From assembly GCA_963995525.1 (NCBI GenBank), contig OZ023213.1, positions 44,407,597 through 44,471,596 on the forward strand: a stretch of 64,000 nucleotides of DNA, written 5' to 3'. This document shows, one piece after another, positions 11,665-43,718 of the stretch (position 1 is its first letter; every line of letters begins with the position of its first letter). Below the pieces are notes generated by a model that was given only the letters and a program-made list of their open reading frames with translations, did no database searches and had not been told where the DNA came from. The position numbers were made by a program, and so were the translations under genes. The DNA is from Escarpia spicata (lineage: Eukaryota; Annelida; Polychaeta; Sabellida; Siboglinidae).

Positions 11665-12024
11665 AGGTCACGTTTAAAGCAGCACTGACGATAAAGTTCA
11701 CAGAAATCTAAAACCTGGACTAATTGTTATTATGATTAATTGTATATTTGTCTTCTAAACCGGGTGAGGTTCAAACTTTGTGAGTAAAAACCGGGTTTAC
11801 AGTAAATATTATAAAATTATAGTTTGTTTTACAGGATTGCGTTACATGTCTTTCATAGTAACTTTTGACATGTCTGGTTTTCAGTACTTCTTCATCATAT
11901 TTAACAGATAACAAATTTAATTTTAATACATTTGTAAATAATTTATAGGAACTCGGTATATAAATTCTTTTTAAACACTACTGGGTTTTTAAGTTGAAAT
12001 ACTGTTGGTGATTGGCTACATACA

Positions 12025-12955
12025 GGGGTTTATGCAAGCACCAACACAAGTCATGAATAGTGATGAAAGAAGGCCAAATGAATGACGTTTATTAGAGATT
12101 AAGATAAAGAGAGAGAAATGTGGGCTCTACATCCCAAGGCCAGGCCTGTGACTAAGCCCATACTAGTCACCTGTCCCTCAGGTTGACAGAGCCCACATTT
12201 CGGCATATACAACATTAGCAGTATTGTTACAGATATATACAACAACAGCATTACTACTGTAATCACAGTTGACCTTATGCACTGTACCGTACTAACCAAG
12301 CCACCATTCATTCACACTAACTATAATCCCAACTACCTGCTGAAGAGATTTATCAAGATTTAGCCTAAACCTATAAGTGGGGCCATTACGCCCAACTTAC
12401 TAAAATCACCGGTGGAAGAAAAGCGAGCTGTCTCGGCATCAAAACCCAGTGAACACATTGTCCATCTGCACTAAGAAAATGGGGAAAGCGTTGAGATTTG
12501 CTATCAACCCCTCTTCCACCAATGATGTACATACTATGTCCCTAACGCTATCAAAAATTTGGGAGGGATGGGAGGGCAAAAATTTGTTGATGCGACCACT
12601 CTGTCTGCTTTCACAAAATGAAGTGACCAAGAGCTCGTTGCAATCTGTGACCGCGCGCCACTACCGCGCGGTGATTGGCTCATTGCGCCAAAGACAAGGG
12701 GTAATTAGCATAATAATTAGCATCAGACAGTAGGCCAATCATCACTTGTCCTGCGTTGTTGCCAGCACAAAAACCCATATGCAGCACGGTGCCGTGGCCG
12801 CATATTCTCATTTATGCAAGCACCAACACAAGTCATGAATAGTGATGAAAGAAGGCCAAATGAATGACGTTTATTAGAGATTAAGTTAGAGAGAGAAATG
12901 TGGGCTCTACACCCCAAGGCCAGGCCTGTGACCGAGTCCATACTAGTGATGGTCT
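12025..12955 (-). mobile_element. DIRS-like retroelement terminal fragment, with its end sequence duplicated
   Basis: About 130 bp starting TTTATGCAAGCACCAACACA occurs at 12029-12165 and again at 12813-12950. It includes the words GGCCAAATGAATGACGTTTA and AAATGTGGGCTCTAC. The same sequence, reverse complemented, forms the downstream end (22760-22935) of the DIRS-like RT element. Between the copies is about 650 bp without recognisable coding. AATGTGGGCTC and its complement form a hairpin-like pair at 12115-12200. Confidence 0.6.
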
Positions 12956-14429
12956 TTTGTTAACGAACCTGATGCAGATTTATTTCACATGTTAACTATG
13001 TGGTGTACTGTATGAATAACTGACAAAATGTGGCAGTTATCAGTGTAGAATGCCAGAAACTTGAAGCTGATATGACACCATATTGTACCTTTGTTAGGCC
13101 ACATAGAAATAATTCCTAGTTTCTCATAAAAAAGCTTGTACACTTTTAAAAATAGGTGCCACAAGTTTATTTTTTAAATATACAGGTAATTAATGATGTA
13201 AACACATGGAAGTAAAAACTACATAATATGTATTAGGCTGTATGGATCTGTATATGGCTTTCCTTTATAAGAAATAAAATTGGTAAATAATGTAAGTTGT
13301 GGATGGTTGATAAAGCCCCTTTGATAACTGCTAACACATACAGCAAATTAAAGACAGAACCTCTCATTTTCTTGTTGACAAAGTTCTCATGAGAAAACAG
13401 GAATTATTTTAATATAACCTTATGTGGATATTCTGAAAGTTAAGTTTTCTAAATATGTTATCATGGATGTTATTCTTCATACATTCCATGTATCTGTACA
13501 TATTTTTATGTTTAAAGTTGTTACATTAATTGTGTGCTGCATAATATCTGTAATACAAAATATTATTGCTTTGTATATAAAAGCACAATTCCCATATTAT
13601 ACATGACTATATAATGATATGTTTAACCCTGTAACCACATTGACTATACGTGGATTACCACCCGTTTTTTTTTTAGAAAACGTCATCCTCGATATCATTA
13701 GCAGAATATTATTGCAATGTTAAAAAATGCATAATTTTCATTTATACATTTTTATGTCCTAGCACAAAGAAAAATGTGGCGATTAAGCAAACTTGCAAAT
13801 GAAAATGCATAATATGAAACATACATTATATGTCTGAATTAGTGCCGAATACATGCATTTTTGTGGAGGCCAATATTTCAATGGTCAGTGGCTGTGCATA
13901 ATGATCTGTCTGTATTGATGTGCTATATTTGTTTTGTAAAATGTATTCTTCAGTGATAGTATCATATTATGTGTGATATTTACATGAGAAGTTTGTGTTA
14001 ATAGTGTGTTATTGACCTTGAAATATTAACAGCTGTAACTAAAGTTACAGCTTTGAGTATTGTGATGGATTTAGGATCTAGAATGTGGCATCCTGACCAC
14101 GTTGATGTAGATCTGATAAAATACATGCAATTGTCTACATTAATAGGAAAAATGCATGAAAACTGTACTGGTATCAATGGTTGAAATATGCCTGAATAAA
14201 ATGTCTGTACCAAGGCGTGTTAATTTGCAGACTGCTACTTGTTTTCATGAGCCAACTGTTTCACTGCATGTAGAATAAGAAAACAAACCTTTCCCAACCA
14301 AGTGGTGGTAGTTATATAAACATTTACATGCAGTGAAGCATGCATTCTCATGCACACATGCATGTATACACAGAAACACACACATGGGCACTTTGGGATT
14401 AAGATGCTTAGAATAGTTTGTCTTCCATG
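12956..14429. other. AT-rich intergenic sequence, no gene seen
   Basis: Downstream of ANKAR. Short open frames only; no domain, tRNA or repeat family recognised. Confidence 0.4.
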
Positions 14430-17400
14430 TTATTGTTACTTGTCTTCCACTTATCATGATGTCGTTATTTGTCTTCCACTTACCATATCGTCACTTGTCT
14501 TCCATGTACCATGATATCGTTACTTGTCTTCCACCTTACCATGATATCGTTACTTGTCTTCCACCTTACCATGTTATCATTACTTGTCTTCCACTTATCA
14601 TGATGTCGTTACTTGTCTTCCACGTACCATGATATCGTTACTTGTCTTCCACCTTACCATGTTATCGTTACTTGTCTTCCACTTATCATGATGTTGTTAC
14701 TTGTCTTCCACCTTACCATGATATCATTACTTGTCTTCCAACTTACCATGATATCGTTACTTGTCTTCCACCTTACCATGATATCGTTACTTGTCTTCCA
14801 CCTTACCATGATATCGTTACTTGTCTTCCACCTTACCATGATATCGTTACTTGTCTTCCACCTTACCATGATATCTTTACTTGTCTTCCACTTACCACGA
14901 TATCGTTACTTGTCTTCCACCTTACCATGATATCTTTACTTGTCTTCCACTTACCACGATATCGTTACTTGTCTTCCACCTTACCATGATATCTTTACTT
15001 GTCTTCCACTTACCACGATATCATTACTTGTCTTCCACTTACCACGATATCGTTACTTGTCTTCCACTTACCACGATATCGTTACTTGTCTTCCACCTTA
15101 CCATGATGTCATTACTTGTCTTCCAACTTACCATGATATCGTTACTTGTCTTCCACTTACCATGATATCGTTACTTGTCTTCCACCTTACCACGATATCG
15201 TTACTTGTCTTCAACCTTACCATGTTATCGTTACTTGTCTTCCACTTATCATGATGTCGTTACTTGTCTTCCACTTATCATGATGTCGTTACTTGTCTTC
15301 CACCATAACATGATATCATTACTTGTCTTCCACCTTACCATGATATCATTACTTGTCTTCCACCTTACCATGATATCGTTACTTGTCTTCCACTTATCAT
15401 GATATCGTTACTTGTCTTCCACCTTATCATGATATCGTTACTTGTCTTCCACCTTATCATGATATCGTTACTTGTCTTCCACCTTACCATGATATCTTTA
15501 CTTGTCTTCCACTTACCATGATATCATTACTTGTCTTCCACTTACAATTTTATCGTTACTTGTCTTCCACTTATCATGATATCGTTACTTGTCTTCCACT
15601 TACCATGATATCGTTACTTGTCTTCCACTTACCATGATATCGTTACTTGTCTTCCACCTTACCATGTAATCGTTACTTGTCTTCCACTTATCATGATGTC
15701 GTTACTTGTCTTCCACTTATCATGATGTCGTTACTTGTCTTCCACTTATCATGATGTCGTTACTTGTCTTCCACGTACCATGATATCGTTACTTGTCTTC
15801 CATGTACCATGATATCGTTACTTGTCTTCCATTTACCATGATATCGTTACTTGTCTTCCACCTTACCATGATATCGTTACTTGTCTTCCACCTTACCATG
15901 ATATCATTACTTGTCTTCCATTTACCATGATATCGTTACTTGTCTTCCACTTACCATGATATCGTTACTTGTCTTCCACCTTACCATGATATCGTTACTT
16001 GTCTTCCACTTACCATGATATCGTTACTTGTCTTCCACTTACTATGATATCGTTACTTGTCTTCCACCTTACCATGTTATCGTTACTTGTCTTCCACTTA
16101 TCATGATGTCGTTACTTGTCTTCCACTTACCATGATATCGTTACTTGTCTTCCACCATACCATGATATCATTACTTGTCTTCCACCTTACCATGATATCA
16201 TTACTTGTCTTCCAACTTACCATGATATCGTTACTTGTCTTCCACCTTACCATGATATCGTTACTTGTCTTCCACCTTACCATGATATCGTTACTTGTCT
16301 TCCACCTTACCATGATATCGTTACTTGTCTTCCACCTTACCATGATATCTTTACTTGTCTTCCACTTACCACGATATCGTTACTTGTCTTCCACCTTACC
16401 ATGATATCTTTACTTGTCTTCCACTTACCACGATATCATTACTTGTCTTCCACTTACCACGATATCGTTACTTGTCTTCCACTTACCACGATATCGTTAC
16501 TTGTCTTCCACCTTACCATGATGTCATTACTTGTCTTCCAACTTACCATGATATCGTTACTTGTCTTCCACTTACCATGATATCGTTACTTGTCTTCCAC
16601 CTTACCACGATATCGTTACTTGTCTTCAACCTTACCATGTTATCGTTACTTGTCTTCCACTTATCATGATGTCGTTACTTGTCTTCCACTTATCATGATG
16701 TCGTTACTTGTCTTCCACCATAACATGATATCATTACTTGTCTTCCACCTTACCATGATATCATTACTTGTCTTCCAACTTACCATGATATCGTTACTTG
16801 TCTTCCACTTATCATGATATCGTTACTTGTCTTCCACCTTATCATGATATCGTTACTTGTCTTCCACCTTATCATGATATCGTTACTTGTCTTCCACCTT
16901 ACCATGATATCTTTACTTGTCTTCCACTTACCATGATATCATTACTTGTCTTCCACTTACAATTTTATCGTTACTTGTCTTCCACTTATCATGATATCGT
17001 TACTTGTCTTCCACTTACCATGATATCGTTACTTGTCTTCCACTTACCATGATATCGTTACTTGTCTTCCACCTTACCATGTAATCGTTACTTGTCTTCC
17101 ACTTATCATGATGTCGTTACTTGTCTTCCACTTATCATGATGTCGTTACTTGTCTTCCACTTATCATGATGTCGTTACTTGTCTTCCACGTACCATGATA
17201 TCGTTACTTGTCTTCCATGTACCATGATATCGTTACTTGTCTTCCATGTACCATGATATCGTTACTTGTCTTCCACCTTACCATGATATCGTTACTTGTC
17301 TTCCACCTTACCATGATATCGTTACTTGTCTTCCATTTACCATGATATCGTTACTTGTCTTCCACCTTACCATGATATCATTACTTGTCTTCCACCTTAC

Positions 17401-19065
17401 CATGATATCGTTACTTGTCTTCCACTTACCATGATATCGTTACTTGTCTTCCACCTTACCATGATATCGTTACTTGTCTTCCACCTTACCATGATATTGT
17501 TACTTGTCTTCCACTTACCATGATATCGTTACTTGTCTTCCACCTTACCATGACATCGTTACTTGTCTTCCACCTTACCATGATATCGTTACTTGTCTTT
17601 CACCTTACCATGATATCGTTACTTGTCTTCCACTTACCACGATATCATTACTTGTCTTCCACCTTACCATGATATCGTTACTTGTCTTCCACTTACCATG
17701 ATATCGTTACTTGTCTTCCACCTTACCATGTAATCGTTACTTGTCTTCCACTTATCATGATGTCGTTACTTGTCTTCCACTTATCATGATGTCGTTACTT
17801 GTCTTCCACGTACCATGATATCGTTACTTGTCTTCCATCTTACCATGTTATCGTTACTTGTCTTCCACTTATCATGATGTCGTTACTTGTCTTCCACCTT
17901 ACCATGATATCGTTACTTGTCTTCCACGTACCACGATATCGTTACTTGTCTTCCACCTTACCATGTTATCGTTATTTGTCTTCCACTTATCATGATGTCG
18001 TTACTTGTCTTCCACGTACCACGATATCGTTACTTGTCTTCCACCTTACCATGTTATCGTTACTTGTCTTCCACTTATCATGATGTCGTTACTTGTCTTC
18101 CACCTTACCATGATATCGTTACTTGTCTTCCACTTACCACGATATCGTTACTTGTCTTCCACCTTACCATGATATCGTTACTTGTCTTCCACCTTACCAT
18201 GTTATCGTTACTTGTCTTCCACTTATCATGATATCGTTACTTGTCTTCCACCATACCATGATATCGTTACTTGTCTTCCACCATACCATGATATCATTAC
18301 TTGTCTTCCACCTTACCATGGTATCATTACTTGTCTTCCAACTTACCATGATATCGTTACTTGTCTTCCACCTTACCATGATATCGTTACTTGTCTTCCA
18401 CCTTACCATGATATCGTTACTTGTCTTCCACCTTACCATGATATCGTTACTTGTCTTCCACCTTACCATGATATCTTTACTTGTCTTCCACTTACCACGA
18501 TATCATTACTTGTCTTCCACTTACAATTTTATCGTTACTTGTCTTCCACTTATCATGATATCGTTACTTGTCTTCCACTTACCATGATATCGTTACTTGT
18601 CTTCCACTTACCATGATATCGTTACTTGTCTTCCACTTACCATGATATCATTACTTGTCTTCCACTTATCATGATGTCGTTACTTGTCTTCCACTTATCA
18701 TGATGTCGTTACTTGTCTTCCACTTATCATGATGTCGTTACTTGTCTTCCATGTACCATGATATCGTTACTTGTCTTCCATGTACCATGATATCGTTACT
18801 TGTCTTCCATTTACCATGATATCGTTACTTGTCTTCCACTTACCATGATATCTTTACTTGTCATCCACCTTACCACGATATCGTTACTTGTCTTCCACTT
18901 ACCATGATATCGTTACTTGTCTTCCACTTATCATGATATCGTTACTTGTCTTCCACCTTACCATGATATCGTTACTTGTCTTCCACTTATCATGATATCG
19001 TTACTTGTCTTCCACCTTACCATGATATCATTACTTGTCTTCCATTTACCATGATGTCCAAATAG
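14430..19065. repeat. Minisatellite G, 29-30 bp unit, about 155 copies, with higher-order repeats
   Basis: Units read ATCGTTACTTGTCTTCCACC plus TTACCATGAT; the CC/C difference makes them 30 or 29 bp. Each includes the palindrome GATATC. Rare variants show segmental copying: TACAATTTTATCG occurs near 15543, 16958 and 18521, and CTTCAACCTTACCATG near 15210 and 16625, giving a spacing of about 1415 bp and one of about 1565 bp. On the minus strand each unit has GTAAGTGGAAG or GTAAGGTGGAAG, a donor-like word, but no exon was found beside it. All open frames here are repeat artefacts. Confidence 0.95.
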
Positions 19066-19699
19066 CCTGTATCCGGATTAGCAGTTTTTTATTTGCTACG
19101 CGGCAGGTGATGTAAATGCAGTCCATTGTGGGATTGCCGATCAACAGAGTAATTATACATGTAACATATAAAGCAGGTTTTGTTGTTTTTTAAATCAAGT
19201 CTAACATGGTTTTCATCTGTGATGCAGGCTACTTTTCATCTGTGATGTAGGTAGACGTAATACCCTAAGATGGCGGATATAATGTTTAAATGAACAATTA
19301 GACACCTAATAGATTCCCACGTCACTACAGAAACAATCACATATCTGCCAATGTTTACTTGATATTGTTTGCATTTCATTTCGATCAACAAATTTTTTCA
19401 TTCCGATACTATCATTGTGATTATTATTAAACATCAGTAAATGTTAGTGTTAGTATATTCGTTGGTGAACCAATATTTTGTTGCTTAATTTTGTTTGTTA
19501 ATGATACATGATTGTTTTGAACTCAGTTATGTAAAATAAAAATGTGTGTGTTGTATATATAGTGTGATAATATGCACCAAAAGCACCACAAGTTATTTTC
19601 GGTAGCCCCACTGAGCATGATGTTCTCAAAGATAGTGAGAACATATGTTTGGATGAATTCTTCTCTGAGGACTTCCGGAGTGACACTGTCTACTATGTT
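19066..19699. other. Intergenic, no feature recognised
   Basis: Unique AT-rich sequence between minisatellite G and the LINE fragment; nothing coding seen. Confidence 0.35.
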
Positions 19700-19862
19700 G
19701 TCATGGCTATGTCGTCATCACACATCACATGACCTGCCAGACGAAGATGATGTCGCCTCCCATTGGTAGACATCCATGGCAGGGCGTCGTACAGTTCCTG
19801 GCTGGTGATGTGATCAGGCCAGGACACCCTTGAGGATTTTACATGGTAATCTTCTATGTATT
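19694..19862 (-). mobile_element. LINE reverse-transcriptase tail fragment
   Basis: The minus strand encodes WPDHITSQELYDALP and GRRHHLRLAGHVMCDDD, the pattern seen downstream of the RT domain in many LINEs (DxITNxELY...LRxxGH). Only this short piece remains; it lies in the 3' flank of SMU1. Confidence 0.55.
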
Positions 19863-19926
19863 TGACTGAACACGTATCAACATTCAAATGGGCATGAAAA
19901 ATTGAAAACCACAAATGTGACTGAAT

Positions 19927-19932
19927 TTTATT
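19927..19932 (-). terminator. Candidate SMU1 polyadenylation signal
   Basis: AATAAA on the minus strand about 212 nt beyond the SMU1 stop codon. Position is plausible for a 3' UTR; no transcript evidence. Confidence 0.4.
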
Positions 19933-20143
19933 ACGACCGAACTAACAAACAAACCCTCAACCCCATCTTTCCCTGCTACTCCCATCAAAATGGGAAACTT
20001 ACTGAAAAAACCCTGCAAACTGTCTCTTACTATCGTATCGGTTCTTGCAGTCCAGTGTACATCATTGTAACAGGGCTTTGGCAATGATGTATAAGTAAGC
20101 AGGTTATGAGACTGTCATTATTACGCAGAGTGTAGAAGAACTG

Positions 20144-39860
<19,717 letters not shown>

Positions 39861-40139
39861 TGTTGCGTCCAAATGAAATACTAGAGCCAGGTGCGAGACG
39901 GTGTTGGTCCAGACGTTTCCACCACACTCGAGGGATGTCGATCTCGCATGAGTGAACTTTTTCAATATTTTAGTATCTGTAATATCTATTTCCAGTCATT
40001 TTATTGTAAAGTAGGCCTATTATTCTATGATAATATGGTAGTTTTTTATGAAGACACATAAATTGGATACGAATAACACTTCCAAATATATTGGCTCTAT
40101 TGATGTCGGCTATACTTACACACGGTTATGTACCGAGAA
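39861..40139. promoter_or_regulatory. Upstream region of SMU1
   Basis: Sequence immediately 5' of the SMU1 start codon. No TATA box or CpG-dense stretch is obvious; placement as promoter is inferred only from position. Confidence 0.3.
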
Positions 40140-41330
40140 ATGTGCTAAAATCTGTCATTGTTCCCATGATTAAGGATAACAATAAACGTGTCTGAGATAA
40201 CTATAGACCGATATGTCTGTTTAATGTATTCACAAAAATAGTGGAAAAAATACTGTATAATCGGATGCAAAGTAATCTAATAACTACAAGTAACCAGTTT
40301 GGGTTCAAACCCAAGCTTGGGCAGAAATGTGTGTATTTGTGTTGAAGGAGCTCCTTCGATATTACACTAATCATGGGTCATGCATGTATGTTGCCCTCCT
40401 TGTTGCCACCAAGGCATTTGACAGGGTGAATCACACACACAATTATTTATGAAGCTACATAAGCTTGGAGTGCCTGAGTTAAACAAGGGGGTATGCCATC
40501 TCCTTTCTTATTTAATTTATACATGAATGATTTGAGTTTGCTACTGATGAAATTACCCATCAGATGCTATTGTGGCGATACAACTGTTAATCACCTCATG
40601 TATGCTGATGGCATTGTACTACTGGCTCCATCGGCTAAGGGGTTGCAGACTGCTAGATGTACCATACAGTTATGGATGTGACAACGACATTTTGTTTAAC
40701 AGAGTAAAGTCGCAGATAATATTTTTTGACACAAGAAAAAATGGTTTTGAAGTAGTTCTTAAGCTTGGTGATGGAGCTCTGAATACAACAGAGGCATATA
40801 AATATCTTATATAATCCATGATGATCTGTCAGATGAAATGGACATGAAATCCAAAGAAAGGAGTCTGTACGGCAGAAGCAATATTCTACTCAGGAAATTT
40901 CACTTTTGTTTAGTGAAGAACAAACTGTTTACATCCTACTGTAGTGATGTGTATTTATGTTCCTTATGGGCTAATTATAGAAAAGCCGCTATGCAGCACT
41001 TTATTGTTTCCTATAATAATGCATTTAGAATTATGCACAGCCTATCTATGAGGTGTAGTGCTAGCCTAATGTTTGTTAGTTCTCACACGGACTGTTGCAA
41101 TACTAGATTTAGAAAATGCATGTACAGTCTTATGAACAGATATCTGCATCGACGAACAACATTGTTGAGAGTATTATACACAGCGATGTTTATAACACCT
41201 CTGTATTACGCAAGAAGTGGATTAGTGCAATATATACACTACAATACTTTTTATTTTTTTTACTATGGACATAGTGCATATTACATGTACGTTTTTTTGT
41301 CCGAAGTAAAGATCGATTGATTGACTACGT
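40140..41330 (+). mobile_element. Degenerate LINE, reverse-transcriptase region
   Basis: Plus-strand pieces in several frames: VIVPMIKDN, DNYRPICLFNVFTKIVEKILYN (NYRPI box), NQFGFKP, PSPFLFNLYMNDLS, HLMYADGIVLLAPS (YADD changed to YADG), then WANYRKAAMQHFIVSYNNAF near the end. Stops and frameshifts interrupt it at least five times. The 3' end has a GATCGATTGATTGACTA tail. Confidence 0.75.
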
Positions 41331-41507
41331 AACCAATTGCTGCACATGTGAAACCATCAAGCATTCCATTGTATATTTTGTCGACATTATGGCACCCAAA
41401 TGTTTTTCTTTGCAATAACAAATTAGTAATGCAATGTGTGTGCAGGAAGGATTGATCTGGCAGTTGTCATACCGTCCTAGTAATGTTTTAGGCCTTTCCA
41501 TCATTCG

Positions 41508-41583
41508 GCAACGTTCTAATAACTGACTAGTCTGTACATAATGTGGTTAGAATGTTATGGTCTTATAGTCTCATTCAACTTTA
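41508..41583 (-). mobile_element. SINE family 1 tail fragment
   Basis: Reverse-complement match to 6045-6120 of the SINE in the ANKAR intron, sharing GACTAGTC, CATAAGACCA-like and AACGTT words. Confidence 0.55.
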
Positions 41584-41599
41584 TAATGCAAATATATAT

Positions 41600-43718
41600 A
41601 CATTTTTGGTGGCAAGGCAAAGCTTGACAGAAGTCACATAAATAATTATAATTGTGACAACAAATTTCTGGAGCTGTCAATTACCAACAGTTCTTATCAA
41701 ACATTAATCGCAGCTCTACTACAAAATATAAAAATTTAGAAAATAGCACCAATACCAAAAATGGAACCTTGTAAACTTACCTAATATTTATCATTTGCAT
41801 TATATTGTTTACATAATTATTGTGAATATTTCTTTTCCAAGTTTTAGTGGCTCCCTTACTAACATACATCATGTACTCAGGAAGTGGGGATAGTGTGTAC
41901 TTACCAGTATGAATATATGGTAATTTTGTATGCAAGGTATTATCACACGAAAATAAAAATCTGAGTTCATTTTATGAATGCATGATGGCAACAAAGTCAG
42001 GCACAAATAAAAACACACAATCAATTTATTAACTCATAAATACTTTTTAGTTTATAAACACAAATTTCACACAGTGGCACTGAACCTACAAATATCTGAC
42101 ATGTGACATATGTCCCGTGTAGCAACAGAAAAATGTCATATAGCTTGCTACAAGGACAGATAAAGCATATTGGTAAAATCTAAGGTGGTCAAAAAGAACA
42201 TTTGTCTGATATTTTAAGTATTTATACATGCAAAAAAGTCATCCTCAGGGTGAATAATTCTAGATTATACCTAAAAAATGTATACAATAATCAAGTTAAA
42301 AGTCAAGCTTACACAATGATTTAGTTTGTTATGTCATGAATTGAACGATATTAAAATTTCTGACATACTGGTTCAAATTTTTTTTCTTCAAAACAAGTAT
42401 GTTGAAAATTAGTTGTTACCACAAAATAAAGAACAGATACAAGGAAACCTGCAATTGACTTCATTGTAGTATTTATAATTTTCAGAACTTATGACAATTT
42501 TAATATTTCAAGTAAAACTGCTGAAACAGAATATAATTGACACACACACTATTTTACAGACATGCCACACAAACTTCATCAACAGTACATATATATACAC
42601 AAATGGTTGAATCTTTTGCAATTTGTTAATATTTATATTTGAATGGTGCATCTGCTAAATGTTCAAATTGTAAACAATTCTATTATACATACAAAAATGT
42701 TAAGCAGCTGTTACTGACACTTGTTGCATTGGCACACAGCCACACCCAGAAGTACCTTTGAAGGTAGATAATTAACAGTTCCCAATCTCCTGTCCACAAA
42801 TATAGGAATGAAGTACAACTGAATCAGCAAACTTCCTGCTAATGGTAGGTAATGGAACAGACGTCACTTTAATGCAAGTACATAGGTTTTGAGAAAATCA
42901 TCCTCAAATGTTTCCTTACAATAAGCTACATGGCTATCTTTATACCAACACATCAAACAGTGCTGCTTTAATTTTTTACTCTTTAATTTTTAAAATATTT
43001 ATTTTTACATTTATATATATCCCATGTCAGAGTCAATGCATGGCACTGTTTGTCCTGCACAAAGAAAGACGTCTTTAATTCCGACTTTAAGCTGCTTGTC
43101 TTGCCCTCACGTTTTATTGTTCTTAATATTAGGACACATTATGTTGATGGTATACTGCCTGCCAATAAATAATAAACCTAATCGTTCACAGTTTAAATGT
43201 TGCATCTGCAAAATATAAATAAACCATTTAAATTGTAAACTCGGCTGTAACGGAGATACACAACGCTAACTTCCTGGAGCATGCGAAAACATAAAGGGCG
43301 TGGGGCTTCCGATTTTTATTACCCAAAATTGCTATGAATGTCAATTGGTGCCACTATAGCAATTTATTTTCCCGTGAAATATGGTGACGACCAAGCCATC
43401 CAACCGTAATTCTTAACATATTTTGCGACTTTGCTAACTGATTTGACCACCCCTTAACATCAAATGAGATAACCAAAGTTGGCAAATAGAGTGAACAACT
43501 TATGAAGTGCACCATCAACTGAGGAATGATTACTGATCAAACAGACAGTGTAATCCTGTGACATTATCATAGCCCTACATAGGGACACATCCAAAGTTGA
43601 ATCTACTGATAAATGATGGTACTAAACAGCCCATTGAAGCACATATAGTGTATGCTGAAAATTTGTTCACTAGTTTGGCTTGCAAGGATCGAGATGGCCA
43701 CAAGATGTCACTCCAGCC
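41600..43718. other. AT-rich flank downstream of the membrane-protein gene
   Basis: No coding block. Minus-strand AATAAA words occur near 43315 and 43111, 400-600 bp past the stop codon at 43719, so part is probably 3' UTR. Confidence 0.4.

Noticed and set aside
14430..19065. CRISPR-like array
   Set aside because: Units are contiguous 29-30 bp with no unique spacers, in animal DNA; it is a minisatellite.
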